From Chloroflexota bacterium (lineage in GTDB: Bacteria; Chloroflexota; Anaerolineae; UBA3071), in NCBI GenBank assembly GCA_014383605.1, contig JACNHM010000195.1, forward strand, positions 1 to 10,443: DNA of 10,443 nt, read 5' to 3'. Position numbers and translations under genes: made by a program. Below, piece by piece: positions 1 to 7,195 of the stretch; position 1 is the first letter of the stretch, and each line of letters starts with the position of its first letter. The notes below the pieces were generated by a model. That model was not told the origin of the DNA. It searched no databases and worked only from the letters and a program-made list of their open reading frames with translations.

Positions 1-2
1 CG

Positions 3-200
3 GAACTGCAAACCGACCATTCCCTCTCCGCCCTGGGCACCGTCTATTCGCAGATCCTTCTCATTGGTGCCCGAGAGGTGGACAGCGGCGGCGCCCAGCG
101 GCTGCGGGAGGACATCCGCCAGCAGGTGACCAGCCTACAGGACATGGTAGACTCCATCAACGAGGTATACGACTATCGGGTGGAAGGAGTGAGAATTTGA
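3..200 (+). CDS. C-terminal end of an unrecognised protein (partial)
   Basis: An open frame runs in from the left edge and stops at TGA 198-200, giving 65 residues (starts ELQTDHSLSALGTV, ends DYRVEGVRI). The peptide is polar and predicted mainly helical, with a run rich in Q, R, D and E (REDIRQQVTSLQDMVDSIN) that could form a short coiled coil. I do not recognise a family. That it is a real gene end is supported by the frame being open to the edge, by protein-like composition, and by hicB starting one base after the stop, as expected within an operon. The other two forward frames give less protein-like translations. The N-terminal part, and therefore the function, lies outside the window. 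Confidence 0.55.
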   Translation, partial: ELQTDHSLSALGTVYSQILLIGAREVDSGGAQRLREDIRQQVTSLQDMVDSINEVYDYRVEGVRI

Positions 201-201
201 A

Positions 202-444
202 ATGAACAAGCTTGTCTACTGGCCAGTGGTGATTGAGAAGGATGCTGATGGCTACTTCGCCTACTGTCCCTCGCTGCAGGGTTGCTATACCCAGGGGGAC
301 ACCTACGAGGAAGTTGTAGCCAACATCCGCGACGCCATCCAACTGCATGTGGCGGATCGGGTAGAGAACAGTGAACCTCTGCCAGCGTTGGAGGCGATCA
401 GCGTGATGACCCTAGAGGTGCCCTATGAGCCCGCGTTTGCCTAG
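202..444 (+). CDS. hicB: HicB-family antitoxin (short form)
   Basis: 80 residues. The N-terminal half matches the partial RNase-H-like HicB fold: a first beta strand (LVYWPVVIEKDADGYFAYCP), the characteristic P-S-L-x-G-C turn at about residues 23-28, then T-x-E-E-V-x-x-N-I-x-D-A-I at about residues 34-46. In this family the protein binds and neutralises the HicA mRNA interferase. The chain ends soon after the fold, so there is no room for the C-terminal HTH or ribbon-helix-helix domain that longer HicB proteins use to repress their own promoter. The best upstream purine run is AAGGAG at 184-189, 12 nt from the ATG, which is rather far; coupling to the upstream gene, one base away, is likely. 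The last 20 bases overlap hicA. Base composition of the pair is near half GC, lower than the neighbouring genes, which suggests acquisition. Confidence 0.9.
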   Translation: MNKLVYWPVVIEKDADGYFAYCPSLQGCYTQGDTYEEVVANIRDAIQLHVADRVENSEPLPALEAISVMTLEVPYEPAFA

Positions 445-652
445 GGTCACTGCAGCGCAGGTCATCAGGGTGTTGGAGAAATGCGACTTTCGTTTAGTCA
501 GGCAAAGCGGGAGCCATAGAATCTACAAGAACGAAGCGGCTCAGCGGGTGACCGTGCCCTTTCACAGCGGCAAGATACTGCATCCCAAAGTACTCAGAAG
601 CATCCTACGAGACACGGAGTTGACCGTTGATGAGTTCAAAGAACTGCTTTAA
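425..652 (+). CDS. hicA: HicA-family toxin (mRNA interferase)
   Basis: 75 residues, the usual HicA size, with the double-stranded-RNA-binding-like fold of this family. Visible signatures are the N-terminal helix (VTAAQVIRVLEKCDFRLVRQ), the catalytic region R-Q-S-G-S-H-R-I-Y with His31 as the expected active-site histidine, then V-T-V-P-F-H at 42-47 and the G-K-I-L-H-P-K-V-L-R-S-I-L helix at 49-61. HicA toxins cleave mRNA and are held inactive by HicB. The ATG lies inside the end of hicB in another frame (20 bp overlap), implying translational coupling, with antitoxin made first. This order is the reverse of the hicA-hicB order in Escherichia coli. All key residues are present, so the toxin appears intact. 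Its own 3' end overlaps the start of the following lipoprotein gene. Confidence 0.92.
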   Translation: MSPRLPRVTAAQVIRVLEKCDFRLVRQSGSHRIYKNEAAQRVTVPFHSGKILHPKVLRSILRDTELTVDEFKELL

Positions 653-1793
653 CAGGAAGTCTGCACACTTGAGCAAGCTGGTGGCGGCGCTCCTCCTCAG
701 CCTGCTCTTGACCGCTTGCCTGCCCAGCAGGCCTAAGGGCGAGGTGACCGTCTACGTCGCCGCGCCGCTCTCCGGCTTTCAGGCCAACGGCGGGCAGACG
801 GTCGTCGGCGGCGTGCGGCTGATGGCCGAGGAGATCAACCGCGCCGGCGGCCTGCTCGGCTACCAGATCAAGGTCGTGGCCGTGGATGACGAATCGGACT
901 CCGACGTGGCCGTGGCCGTGGCTGAGGAGATCAAGGCGGCTGTGGAGAGGGGCGACCGCGTGCTGGGCGTCGTGGGCCACTACAACTCCGGCCAGACGCT
1001 GGCGGCCATGGAAATCTACAAGGACCTGCCCCTCATCGTCATCACCCCCACGGCATCGGAGGTTTCGCTCACCCGCAGCGGCTACCGCAACTTCTTCCGC
1101 ATCAACGCCGACAACTCCGTGCAGGCCCGCGTCGCCGCCGACTACCTGGTCCACACGCTGGACGCGCAGCGGGTGGCCGTGCTCTACAACGACGATCCCT
1201 ACGGCCTTGACCTGGGGCGGCTCGTGGCTGAGGAACTGCGGGAGCGGGGCGCTGCGGTGGTGTTCAGCCAGCAGGTGGCGGTGGAACAGAGCCGCTTTGC
1301 CGAGGAGGTGCGGCGCATCGCTGCTTCCGACGCCGATAGCGTCTACTACGCCGGCTACGAGGTGGAGTGCCCCTACCTGCGGGCCGAGCTGGTGGAGGCA
1401 GGGCTCGATCTGACCTTCATGGGCTCCGATGGTTGCTTCCTGGCGGCGACCATTGACGAAGCGCGCAACACGGCCGAGTCCATTTACGTGACGGCATTTG
1501 CCCCCAGCCCGGCGGCGGCGGCGGACGAGACCTGGATCAAGGCCTACCAGGCGGTGGAGTACCGCAACCCCGATACCTATTCCATCAACGGCTACGCGGC
1601 GCTGCAGGCGTTGGCCGAGGGGGTGAAGAAAGCCGGCAGCCTGGACGCGAGCCAGGTGGCCGAGGCGCTGCGCGGTATTGACCTGCAGTCCTTCGTCGGC
1701 CGCGTGCGCTACGACGAGCGCGGCGACCTGCGCGAGCCGCAGATTTACATCTTTCAGGTGCAGCAAGACGAGTTTGTGCAAGTGTGGCCGTAA
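630..1793 (+). CDS. Branched-chain amino-acid-type ABC transporter substrate-binding lipoprotein
   Basis: 387 residues from ATG 630. A hydrophobic signal ends in a lipobox, L-L-T-A-C, with the lipidated Cys at residue 30, so the mature part should be anchored at the outer face of the cytoplasmic membrane. The rest is a type I periplasmic-binding fold of the LivJ/LivK kind: V-A-A-P-L-S-G-F-Q-A-N-G at the first strand, R-L-M-A-E-E-I-N-R-A-G-G, G-V-V-G-H-Y-N-S-G-Q-T (ligand loop), I-V-I-T-P-T-A-S (second ligand loop) and a Y-N-D-D-P-Y-G-L-D hinge region. A TTG at 627 directly precedes the ATG. A TTG at 669 preceded by AGGAAG (654-659) is also attractive, since it would give a compact signal peptide (MSKLVAALLLSLLLTAC) without the hicA overlap. 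No permease or ATPase genes flank it, so the transporter partner is elsewhere or this is a sensor-type binding protein. The ligand cannot be named. Confidence 0.88.
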   Translation: MSSKNCFNRKSAHLSKLVAALLLSLLLTACLPSRPKGEVTVYVAAPLSGFQANGGQTVVGGVRLMAEEINRAGGLLGYQIKVVAVDDESDSDVAVAVAEEIKAAVERGDRVLGVVGHYNSGQTLAAMEIYKDLPLIVITPTASEVSLTRSGYRNFFRINADNSVQARVAADYLVHTLDAQRVAVLYNDDPYGLDLGRLVAEELRERGAAVVFSQQVAVEQSRFAEEVRRIAASDADSVYYAGYEVECPYLRAELVEAGLDLTFMGSDGCFLAATIDEARNTAESIYVTAFAPSPAAAADETWIKAYQAVEYRNPDTYSINGYAALQALAEGVKKAGSLDASQVAEALRGIDLQSFVGRVRYDERGDLREPQIYIFQVQQDEFVQVWP

Positions 1794-1803
1794 AGTTGGC
1801 CGG

Positions 1804-1887
1804 ATGGTCAGATAGTCGGGTAGTCATCAGATAGTCTCCTGATCTTCAGGTCGTCTTCTGACACCCGACGAAGGACGACCTGACCAT
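1804..1887. repeat. Spacer with nested inverted repeats
   Basis: The gap between the lipoprotein and membrane-protein genes holds three complementary pairs: ATGGTCAG 1804-1811 with CTGACCAT 1880-1887; GTCGGGT 1815-1821 with ACCCGAC 1863-1869; and TCAGGTCGTC 1846-1855 with GACGACCTGA 1874-1883. The left side also repeats CAGATAGTC (1809-1817 and 1828-1836). The first and third right arms overlap, so the pairs are partly alternative. There is no T-run after the right arm, so it is not a typical intrinsic terminator, although a transcript end here is possible. I found no convincing promoter for the next gene in the remaining part of the gap (1888-1969). Confidence 0.6.
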
Positions 1888-1980
1888 TGGACCAAGCCCG
1901 GGACCTCTGGCCCGCAGGGCTGCGGACACGGTGTCGGTTCTACGAATCATTCGGACAGTTCGATATCACGGAGGTGTGAC

Positions 1981-2349
1981 ATGAAAAAACGTCCTGACGG
2001 CGTGATGCTGATCAGCATCTACCACTTCATCTGGGCGGCGCTGACCCTACTGGGCATCTGCGCCCTCATCGCCCTGCCCTTCTTCGTTGGCATCGTTTCG
2101 GAAGGCGATCGGGATGCGACCTTCTGGACCGGCTTTGCCAGCATCATCGGCCTGGTGTTCTTCGGCCTGATTTTCCTGGCCAACCTGATCATCGGGCTGG
2201 GGCTGTGGCGCATGAAGGGATGGGCGCGCATCGCCGCGCTGGCGCTGTCCGTCTTCCGCCTGTTCAACGTCCCCGTGGGGACGATCATCGGCGGGCTGAT
2301 CATCTGGTACTTGCTGCAAGAGAACGTGGCCGCGCAGTTCGAAAGCTAG
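1981..2349 (+). CDS. Small uncharacterised membrane protein
   Basis: 122 residues with three or four hydrophobic stretches: about 9-38, 51-76 and 81-112, the last possibly two short helices broken at N-V-P-V-G. An R-M-K-G-W-A-R motif lies between the second and third segments, on the inside by the positive-inside rule. The start is well supported: GGAGG at 1970-1974 ends six bases before the ATG, and the peptide begins MKKRPDGVMLI, a basic N-terminus leading into the first membrane segment. The pattern resembles small predicted membrane proteins grouped under several DUF families, but I cannot assign one confidently. It appears to be a single-gene unit closed by the terminator at 2374-2413. 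No catalytic or binding motif is visible. Confidence 0.8.
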   Translation: MKKRPDGVMLISIYHFIWAALTLLGICALIALPFFVGIVSEGDRDATFWTGFASIIGLVFFGLIFLANLIIGLGLWRMKGWARIAALALSVFRLFNVPVGTIIGGLIIWYLLQENVAAQFES

Positions 2350-2373
2350 CAGCGGCCGCCTCAAAACCCGCGG

Positions 2374-2413
2374 CCCCCTGGCTGAACCGCGCCAGCCAGG
2401 GGGTTTGCTTTTT
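2374..2413 (+). terminator. Intrinsic terminator after the membrane-protein gene
   Basis: A perfect 11-bp stem, CCCCCTGGCTG (2374-2384) with CAGCCAGGGGG (2393-2403), encloses an 8-nt loop and is followed directly by TTTGCTTTTT. This is a textbook Rho-independent terminator 25 bases after the stop codon. Its T-tract overlaps the proposed -35 of the next promoter. Confidence 0.9.
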
Positions 2414-2433
2414 GCCTGGGGCTGAATTATAAT
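2405..2433 (+). promoter_or_regulatory. Promoter of the methylmalonyl-CoA mutase operon
   Basis: A perfect -10 hexamer TATAAT at 2428-2433 lies 17 bp downstream of TTGCTT (2405-2410), a weak -35 keeping the TTG. Transcription would start near 2440, giving a leader of about 26 nt that contains the ribosome binding site GGAGGG (2455-2460), five bases before ATG 2466. The -35 sits in the T-tract of the preceding terminator, so the two genes are separated with no spare bases. Confidence 0.65.
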
Positions 2434-2465
2434 CCACCGCAGCATTCATCCAGCGGAGGGCATCC

Positions 2466-4129
<1,664 letters not shown>

Positions 4130-4133
<4 letters not shown>

Positions 4134-4226
4134 GTCCAATACGGTTCAGATAAGGGTTCTGAGGCAGTTGTACTGCCGTCGTCGGGAGTGCAACTCCCTC
4201 TTAACTCAACCGTATTGGGCTAGGTC
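4130..4226. mobile_element. MITE-like element with terminal inverted repeats and target duplication
   Basis: The outer arms CCAATACGGTT (4136-4146) and AACCGTATTGG (4208-4218) are perfect complements. They extend imperfectly to 19 bases each (4136-4154 and 4200-4218, 17 of 19 pairing). Inside are two hairpins of the same plan, each with a 6-bp stem and 3-nt loop: GGCAGT-TGT-ACTGCC (4163-4177) and GGGAGT-GCA-ACTCCC (4184-4198). The element is flanked by the direct repeat CTAGGTC at 4130-4136 and 4220-4226, overlapping the arm by one base, as a 6-7 bp target-site duplication would look. The left copy contains the mutase stop codon. There is no coding capacity. It could be a non-autonomous derivative of an insertion sequence, and its transcript would fold into a compact multi-hairpin structure between two operon genes. 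Confidence 0.7.
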
Positions 4227-4306
4227 ACGTTTCACGCAGCATTCGTCTGTTCTTACCGAACTCGTCCTGCTACATCATCATCTCAATCATCTCACCGAGG
4301 GACAGC

Positions 4307-4801
4307 ATGCCCACCTCACTGAACAAGCAACCCAACAGCCGCATGTGCTTCATCTGCGGCCTGAAGAATATCGCTGGTTTGCATACCTCTTTCTACGAAC
4401 AACCCGACGGCTCTGTGCTGGCCCGCTTCACGGGGCGGGAGGAGCACCAGGGCTACCCCGGCCACATGCACGGCGGCGTCATCTCCGGCATCATGGACGA
4501 AACCATCGGACGGGCCATCATGGTCGGCATGGACCCAGGCCAGGAAGTCTGGGGGGTGACGGCCGAGCTCCATGTGCGCTTCCGCCAACCGGTGCCCCTG
4601 GGCGTGGAACTGACCGCCGTGGGCCGCATCACCCGCGACACGCGGTTGCTCTTCGAGGGCACGGGCGAACTGCTGCTGCCCGACGGCACCGTGGCCGTGG
4701 AAGCTCAAGGCAAGTATGTCAAGCTGCCAGCCAAGATGATCGCCGACCTTGATGCGGAGAGCCTGGAGTGGCGGGTGGTGCCGGACAGCTCCGGTGATTA
4801 G
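4307..4801 (+). CDS. PaaI-like hotdog-fold acyl-CoA thioesterase
   Basis: 164 residues, one hotdog domain. It opens with the C-F-I-C-G-x-x-N-x-x-G-L-H motif (Cys14, Cys17) common in this thioesterase group. The central helix follows as H55-G-G-V-I-S-G-I-M-D64-E65, where the HGG turn and the acidic residue form the usual active-site region. Next come strands H-V-R-F-R-Q-P-V-P-L-G and V-A-V-E-A-Q-G-K-Y-V-K-L. Such enzymes hydrolyse acyl-CoA thioesters in the cytoplasm; the substrate here is not known. Its place between the mutase and the epimerase suggests action on a methylmalonyl-, propionyl- or succinyl-CoA related thioester, or a proofreading role, but that is inference. The start is supported by GAGGGA at 4297-4302, four bases before the ATG. 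Transcription probably reads through from the mutase across the MITE-like element; I see no clear promoter in 4227-4296. Confidence 0.85.
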   Translation: MPTSLNKQPNSRMCFICGLKNIAGLHTSFYEQPDGSVLARFTGREEHQGYPGHMHGGVISGIMDETIGRAIMVGMDPGQEVWGVTAELHVRFRQPVPLGVELTAVGRITRDTRLLFEGTGELLLPDGTVAVEAQGKYVKLPAKMIADLDAESLEWRVVPDSSGD

Positions 4802-4827
4802 GGCACTCAAACAAGGGTGATGACGAG

Positions 4828-5274
4828 ATGATCAAGAAGATAGACCACATCGCCGTCGTCGTGGAGGACATCGAGCGGACGCTGGCCGTCTTCCGCGATG
4901 CGCTGGGACTGGAATTGAGCCACACGCAGACCATCCCCGATCAGGACGTCAAGATCGCCTTCCTGCCCGTGGGCGAGAGCGAGATCGAGTTGCTGGAGCC
5001 CATCAGCGGCGATTCCGGTGTGGCCAGGTTCCTGGCCACGCGAGGCGAGGGGCTGCATCACATCTGCCTGGAAGTGGAGGACATTGACGCCGCGCTGGCC
5101 GACCTGAAGGCCAAAGGCGTGCGGCTCATCAACGAGACCGCCGTGGCCGGCGCGCACGGCCGCGTGGCCTTCTTGCATCCCAAGAGCACCCACGGCGTGA
5201 TGATCGAGTTGCTGGAGCGGCACAGCCCGCGGACGGACATCCTAACCCCAAACTCCAAAGCTCAAGAGAACTGA
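4828..5274 (+). CDS. mce: Methylmalonyl-CoA epimerase (VOC superfamily)
   Basis: 148 residues made of two beta-alpha-beta-beta-beta VOC modules. The first module opens with K-I-D-H7-I-A-V-V-V-E-D-I and ends in E-S-E-I-E-L-L-E-P (Glu54 region). The second begins G-E-G-L-H-H78-I-C-L-E-V-E-D-I and ends H-G-V-M-I-E127-L-L-E. His7, His78 and Glu127 fit the divalent-metal ligands known in this family, together with a residue near 54. The enzyme interconverts (S)- and (R)-methylmalonyl-CoA, supplying the (R) form to the mutase two genes upstream, so both belong to one pathway. Only 26 bases separate it from the thioesterase stop. The purine run AAGGG precedes ATG 4828 at a suitable distance; a nearby ATG at 4820 is out of frame. 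The final 15 residues (after L-L-E-R-H-S) are a polar tail beyond the domain. Confidence 0.93.
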   Translation: MIKKIDHIAVVVEDIERTLAVFRDALGLELSHTQTIPDQDVKIAFLPVGESEIELLEPISGDSGVARFLATRGEGLHHICLEVEDIDAALADLKAKGVRLINETAVAGAHGRVAFLHPKSTHGVMIELLERHSPRTDILTPNSKAQEN

Positions 5275-5285
5275 AGCCAGGATCC

Positions 5286-5314
5286 GCCCCTGTCGCCAGC
5301 CTGGCCGGGGCTTT
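5286..5314 (+). terminator. Possible weak terminator of the mutase-epimerase operon
   Basis: GCCCC (5286-5290) pairs with GGGGC (5307-5311), and GCCA (5295-5298) with TGGC (5302-5305) inside; only TTT follows. It lies 12 bases after the epimerase stop, in the right place for an operon end, but the stem is interrupted and the T-run short. Confidence 0.35.
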
Positions 5315-5332
5315 GCAGTCCCTCGTTCATCT

Positions 5333-5361
5333 TTGCCGTTTGGGGCAAAAGAAGGTAAAAT
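5333..5361 (+). promoter_or_regulatory. Promoter of the SpoVS-like gene, with a dyad between the hexamers
   Basis: TTGCCG (5333-5338, four of six to TTGACA) and TAAAAT (5356-5361, five of six to TATAAT) are 17 bp apart. An inverted repeat, TTTGCC (5332-5337) with GGCAAA (5344-5349), overlaps the -35 and spacer and could be an operator or simply chance. Transcription would start near 5368. Confidence 0.55.
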
Positions 5362-5367
5362 AGAACC

Positions 5368-5533
5368 CGAAAACAGTCTCTTCCAGGCACAAGTCGGGCA
5401 AGGCACACGGGGAACCCTTGCCACCATATTCATCTGGAAATGTCCCCTGGCCCCCTCGTTTCGCGGCATTTTGCGATCTTTCGAGATGAGCAGTACCGGC
5501 ACATCTTACGCTCCCTACTTCGAGGAGGCAGCC
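5368..5533 (+). promoter_or_regulatory. Long 5' leader of the SpoVS-like gene
   Basis: If the promoter above is right, about 165 nt of leader precede the gene. It contains a 7-bp hairpin, GGCAAGG (5397-5403) with CCTTGCC (5416-5422), loop 12 nt, and a T/C-rich stretch at about 5450-5480. The hairpin lacks a T-run. No known riboswitch is recognisable. The frame of the gene stays open back through the leader to 5333, but the extra residues do not belong to the family. Confidence 0.4.
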
Positions 5534-5833
5534 ATGGACATTGACATCATCAAGGTGGCGGCCCGATCTCGCACGACGGCTGTTGCCGGAGCCATCGCCG
5601 CGGTCATCCGGCAAACAGGGTACGCCGAGGTACAGGCCATCGGTGCCAGTGCTGTCAATCAAGCAGTGAAAGCCGTGGCCATCGCCCGCAAGTATCTGAC
5701 TGATGACAACATTGACGTCATCTGCATCCCCGAGTTCACGGAAGTGAAGATCAAGGAAGAGACACGCACAGCCATCAAGCTGATCGTTGAGCCGCGCTAC
5801 CCAGAGGAGTACTCGCCGGAGGAGGATTGGTAG
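5534..5833 (+). CDS. SpoVS-family (stage V sporulation protein S-like) protein
   Basis: 99 residues, close to the usual 86-90 of SpoVS plus a short acidic tail (Y-P-E-E-Y-S-P-E-E-D-W). The family pattern is clear along the whole chain: I-I-K-V-A-A-R-S at the first strand, S/T-A-V-A-G-A-I-A-A-V-I-R, then V-Q-A-I-G-A-S-A-V-N-Q-A-V-K-A-V-A-I-A-R (highly conserved core), D-V-I-C-I-P-E-F and R-T-A-I-K-L-I-V-E-P-R. SpoVS has an Alba-like fold and is thought to bind nucleic acid; in Bacillus it affects late sporulation, but homologues occur in non-sporulating phyla including Chloroflexota and Deinococcus-Thermus, where the role is unclear. ATG 5534 was chosen because GAGGAGG (5522-5528) lies five bases upstream and the family begins there; upstream in-frame starts (TTG 5333, ATG 5486) add unrelated residues. 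Confidence 0.9.
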   Translation: MDIDIIKVAARSRTTAVAGAIAAVIRQTGYAEVQAIGASAVNQAVKAVAIARKYLTDDNIDVICIPEFTEVKIKEETRTAIKLIVEPRYPEEYSPEEDW

Positions 5834-5835
5834 AT

Positions 5836-5925
5836 CGGTAAACTGGTAAATTGGGAAAGTGGTAAATTGGTCAGCAGTGCCCGATTTACCAATCTACCAA
5901 CCTACCCATGTACCAATCCACCACC
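5836..5925. repeat. Spacer of short quasi-tandem words forming a large dyad
   Basis: The left half repeats GGTAAA-type words (5837, 5845 and 5861) separated by C/T-T-GG. The right half repeats their complements: TTTACCAA at 5885, CTACCAA at 5894, CTACCCA at 5902, GTACCAA at 5910 and CCACCA at 5918. The innermost perfect pair is GGTAAAT (5861-5867) with ATTTACC (5884-5890), loop 16 nt. Many registers of pairing are possible because the words repeat. There is no T-tract, so this is not a simple terminator. It fills almost the whole gap between the SpoVS-like and aminotransferase genes and is markedly AT-richer than both. Confidence 0.65.
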
Positions 5926-5938
5926 CCCTGGAGGCAAG

Positions 5939-7111
5939 ATGAACGGCTCGAACGAGCAAGCACCGGCGCTGCAAACAGGCGGCGGGGCACCAGACGCCCT
6001 GTCCTTCTACTACGGCCACCCCGACCCCGAAGCCTTCCCCCTGGCCGAGCTGCAGGCGGCCATCGAGGCCACGCTGCAGCGTCACGTCCCCGCCGCGCTC
6101 CTCTACGGCCCCGAACAGGGGCCGTCGCTGCTGCTGGACATCCTCTGCCAAAAGCTGTTGCAAGACGAAGGACTGAGGCTGCGCCGCGAGCATCTGTTCA
6201 TCACCGCCGGCGCCTCGCAGGGGCTGGACCTTATCTGCCGCCTCTGGACGCGGCCGGGTGATGCCGTGCTGGTGGAAGCCCCTTCCTATCACGAGGCCAT
6301 CGCCGTCCTGCGCGACTACCCCGTGCGCTTGGCCGCCGTGCCTTTGGACGACGAGGGGCTCATCGTGGAGGCCTTGGCGGAGCGGCTGCAAGAGTTGCGA
6401 GCCGAGGGCAGGCATGCCGCCTTCCTTTACACCATTCCCACCTTTCAGAACCCCTCCGGCGTGACCATGAGCGCGGCGCGGCGGCAAGCGCTGGCCGCGT
6501 TGGCGCGGGCCGAACAGCTCTGGATCGCCGAGGACGACGTGTACCGCGACCTCTGCTACGAGGGCACAGTGCCTCCCTCGCTGTTCGAACTGGCCGGCGG
6601 GCAGTCCGTGCTGCGGCTGGGCAGCTTCAGCAAGACGCTGGCGCCGGGGCTGCGGCTGGGATGGGTGCTGGCCGCACCGGAGGCCGTGGCCCGGCTGGCC
6701 GGCAGCGGGCTGCGCCACTCGGCCGGCGGCGCCAACCCCTTCACCGCCTACGTCGTCGCCGAGTTCTGCCGCGCCGGACATCTGGAGCCGCACGTGGCGC
6801 GGCTGGTGGCCCGCTACCGTGCCCGGCGGGACGCCATGCTGGAGGCCCTGGCGGCGGCGATGCCACCGGGCGTCACCTGGACGCGGCCTCAGGGCGGCTT
6901 CTTCCTCTGGCTGACGCTGCCGGAGCCGCTGACGGCGCGGGCGGTGCTGGTAGCAGCCCAGGCGCGGGGCATCACCTTCCCGCCCGGCGAACCCTTCTTC
7001 GCCGAAGGGGGTGGGGAGCGCCACATCCGCCTCCCCTTCAGTTATGTTAACTTACCAGACATCATCCGCGGCATGGCCATCCTGGGACAGGCCATCCGCG
7101 CCGTGAGCTAA
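5939..7111 (+). CDS. PLP-dependent aminotransferase, class I/II (2-aminoadipate transaminase-like)
   Basis: 390 residues, full length for a fold-type I aminotransferase. In order: Y-Y-G-H-P-D-P-E-A-F-P at about 24-34, Y-G-P-E-Q-G near the N-terminal substrate loop, T-A-G-A-S-Q-G-L-D (89-97, cofactor phosphate loop), N171-P-S-G, E-D-D200-V-Y202 (pyridine-nitrogen Asp and Tyr), S-F-S-K232-T-L-A-P-G-L-R239 (Schiff-base Lys and phosphate-binding Arg), and the C-terminal R-H-I-R-L-P-F-S-Y with the arginine expected to bind the substrate carboxylate. The set resembles LysN/MocR-type transaminases, but no GntR-like HTH is fused, so it is an enzyme rather than a MocR regulator. The amino donor and acceptor cannot be told. 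The start is ATG 5939 with TGGAGG (5929-5934) just upstream; the frame is open further back through the repeat spacer (TTG 5867), giving an unlikely Pro-rich extension. Confidence 0.9.
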   Translation: MNGSNEQAPALQTGGGAPDALSFYYGHPDPEAFPLAELQAAIEATLQRHVPAALLYGPEQGPSLLLDILCQKLLQDEGLRLRREHLFITAGASQGLDLICRLWTRPGDAVLVEAPSYHEAIAVLRDYPVRLAAVPLDDEGLIVEALAERLQELRAEGRHAAFLYTIPTFQNPSGVTMSAARRQALAALARAEQLWIAEDDVYRDLCYEGTVPPSLFELAGGQSVLRLGSFSKTLAPGLRLGWVLAAPEAVARLAGSGLRHSAGGANPFTAYVVAEFCRAGHLEPHVARLVARYRARRDAMLEALAAAMPPGVTWTRPQGGFFLWLTLPEPLTARAVLVAAQARGITFPPGEPFFAEGGGERHIRLPFSYVNLPDIIRGMAILGQAIRAVS

Positions 7112-7121
7112 GGCTGGACGC

Positions 7122-7177
7122 GGACAAACGTGGATGGCCACGTATTCTGTCTTTTCCACGTTCGTCCCTGGCCATCC
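7122..7177. repeat. Overlapping alternative inverted repeats downstream of the aminotransferase
   Basis: GGACAAACGTGGA (7122-7134) pairs with TCCACGTTCGTCC (7155-7167), 12 of 13 positions. GGATGGCCA (7132-7140) pairs perfectly with TGGCCATCC (7169-7177). The two left arms share 7132-7134, so the helices largely compete. The words GGAC-A/G-AACGTGGA and GGATGGCCA occur on both sides in opposite orientation, as in the spacers at 1804 and 5836. Confidence 0.6.
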
Positions 7178-7195
7178 GCCTCCCACGGCGAATAG

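Noticed and set aside
636..1781. Long minus-strand open frame opposite the lipoprotein gene
   Set aside because: It is the antisense shadow of a clearly conserved gene in high-GC DNA; its translation is rich in H, R, G and V without any recognisable domain.
4136..4218. tRNA or other cloverleaf RNA gene
   Set aside because: The fold is cloverleaf-like, but there is no TTC-arm consensus, anticodon loop or CCA-type acceptor; terminal repeats plus flanking duplication fit a mobile element better.
5333..5533. N-terminal extension of the SpoVS-like protein from TTG 5333
   Set aside because: The extra residues are outside the family, the proposed promoter overlaps the TTG, and a strong ribosome binding site lies before ATG 5534.
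5867..5938. N-terminal extension of the aminotransferase from TTG 5867
   Set aside because: It would translate the self-complementary spacer into a Pro-rich peptide; ATG 5939 has a good ribosome binding site and gives normal family length.
5939..7111. MocR-type transcription regulator
   Set aside because: The aminotransferase fold is complete, but no GntR-like winged HTH precedes it within the supported start.
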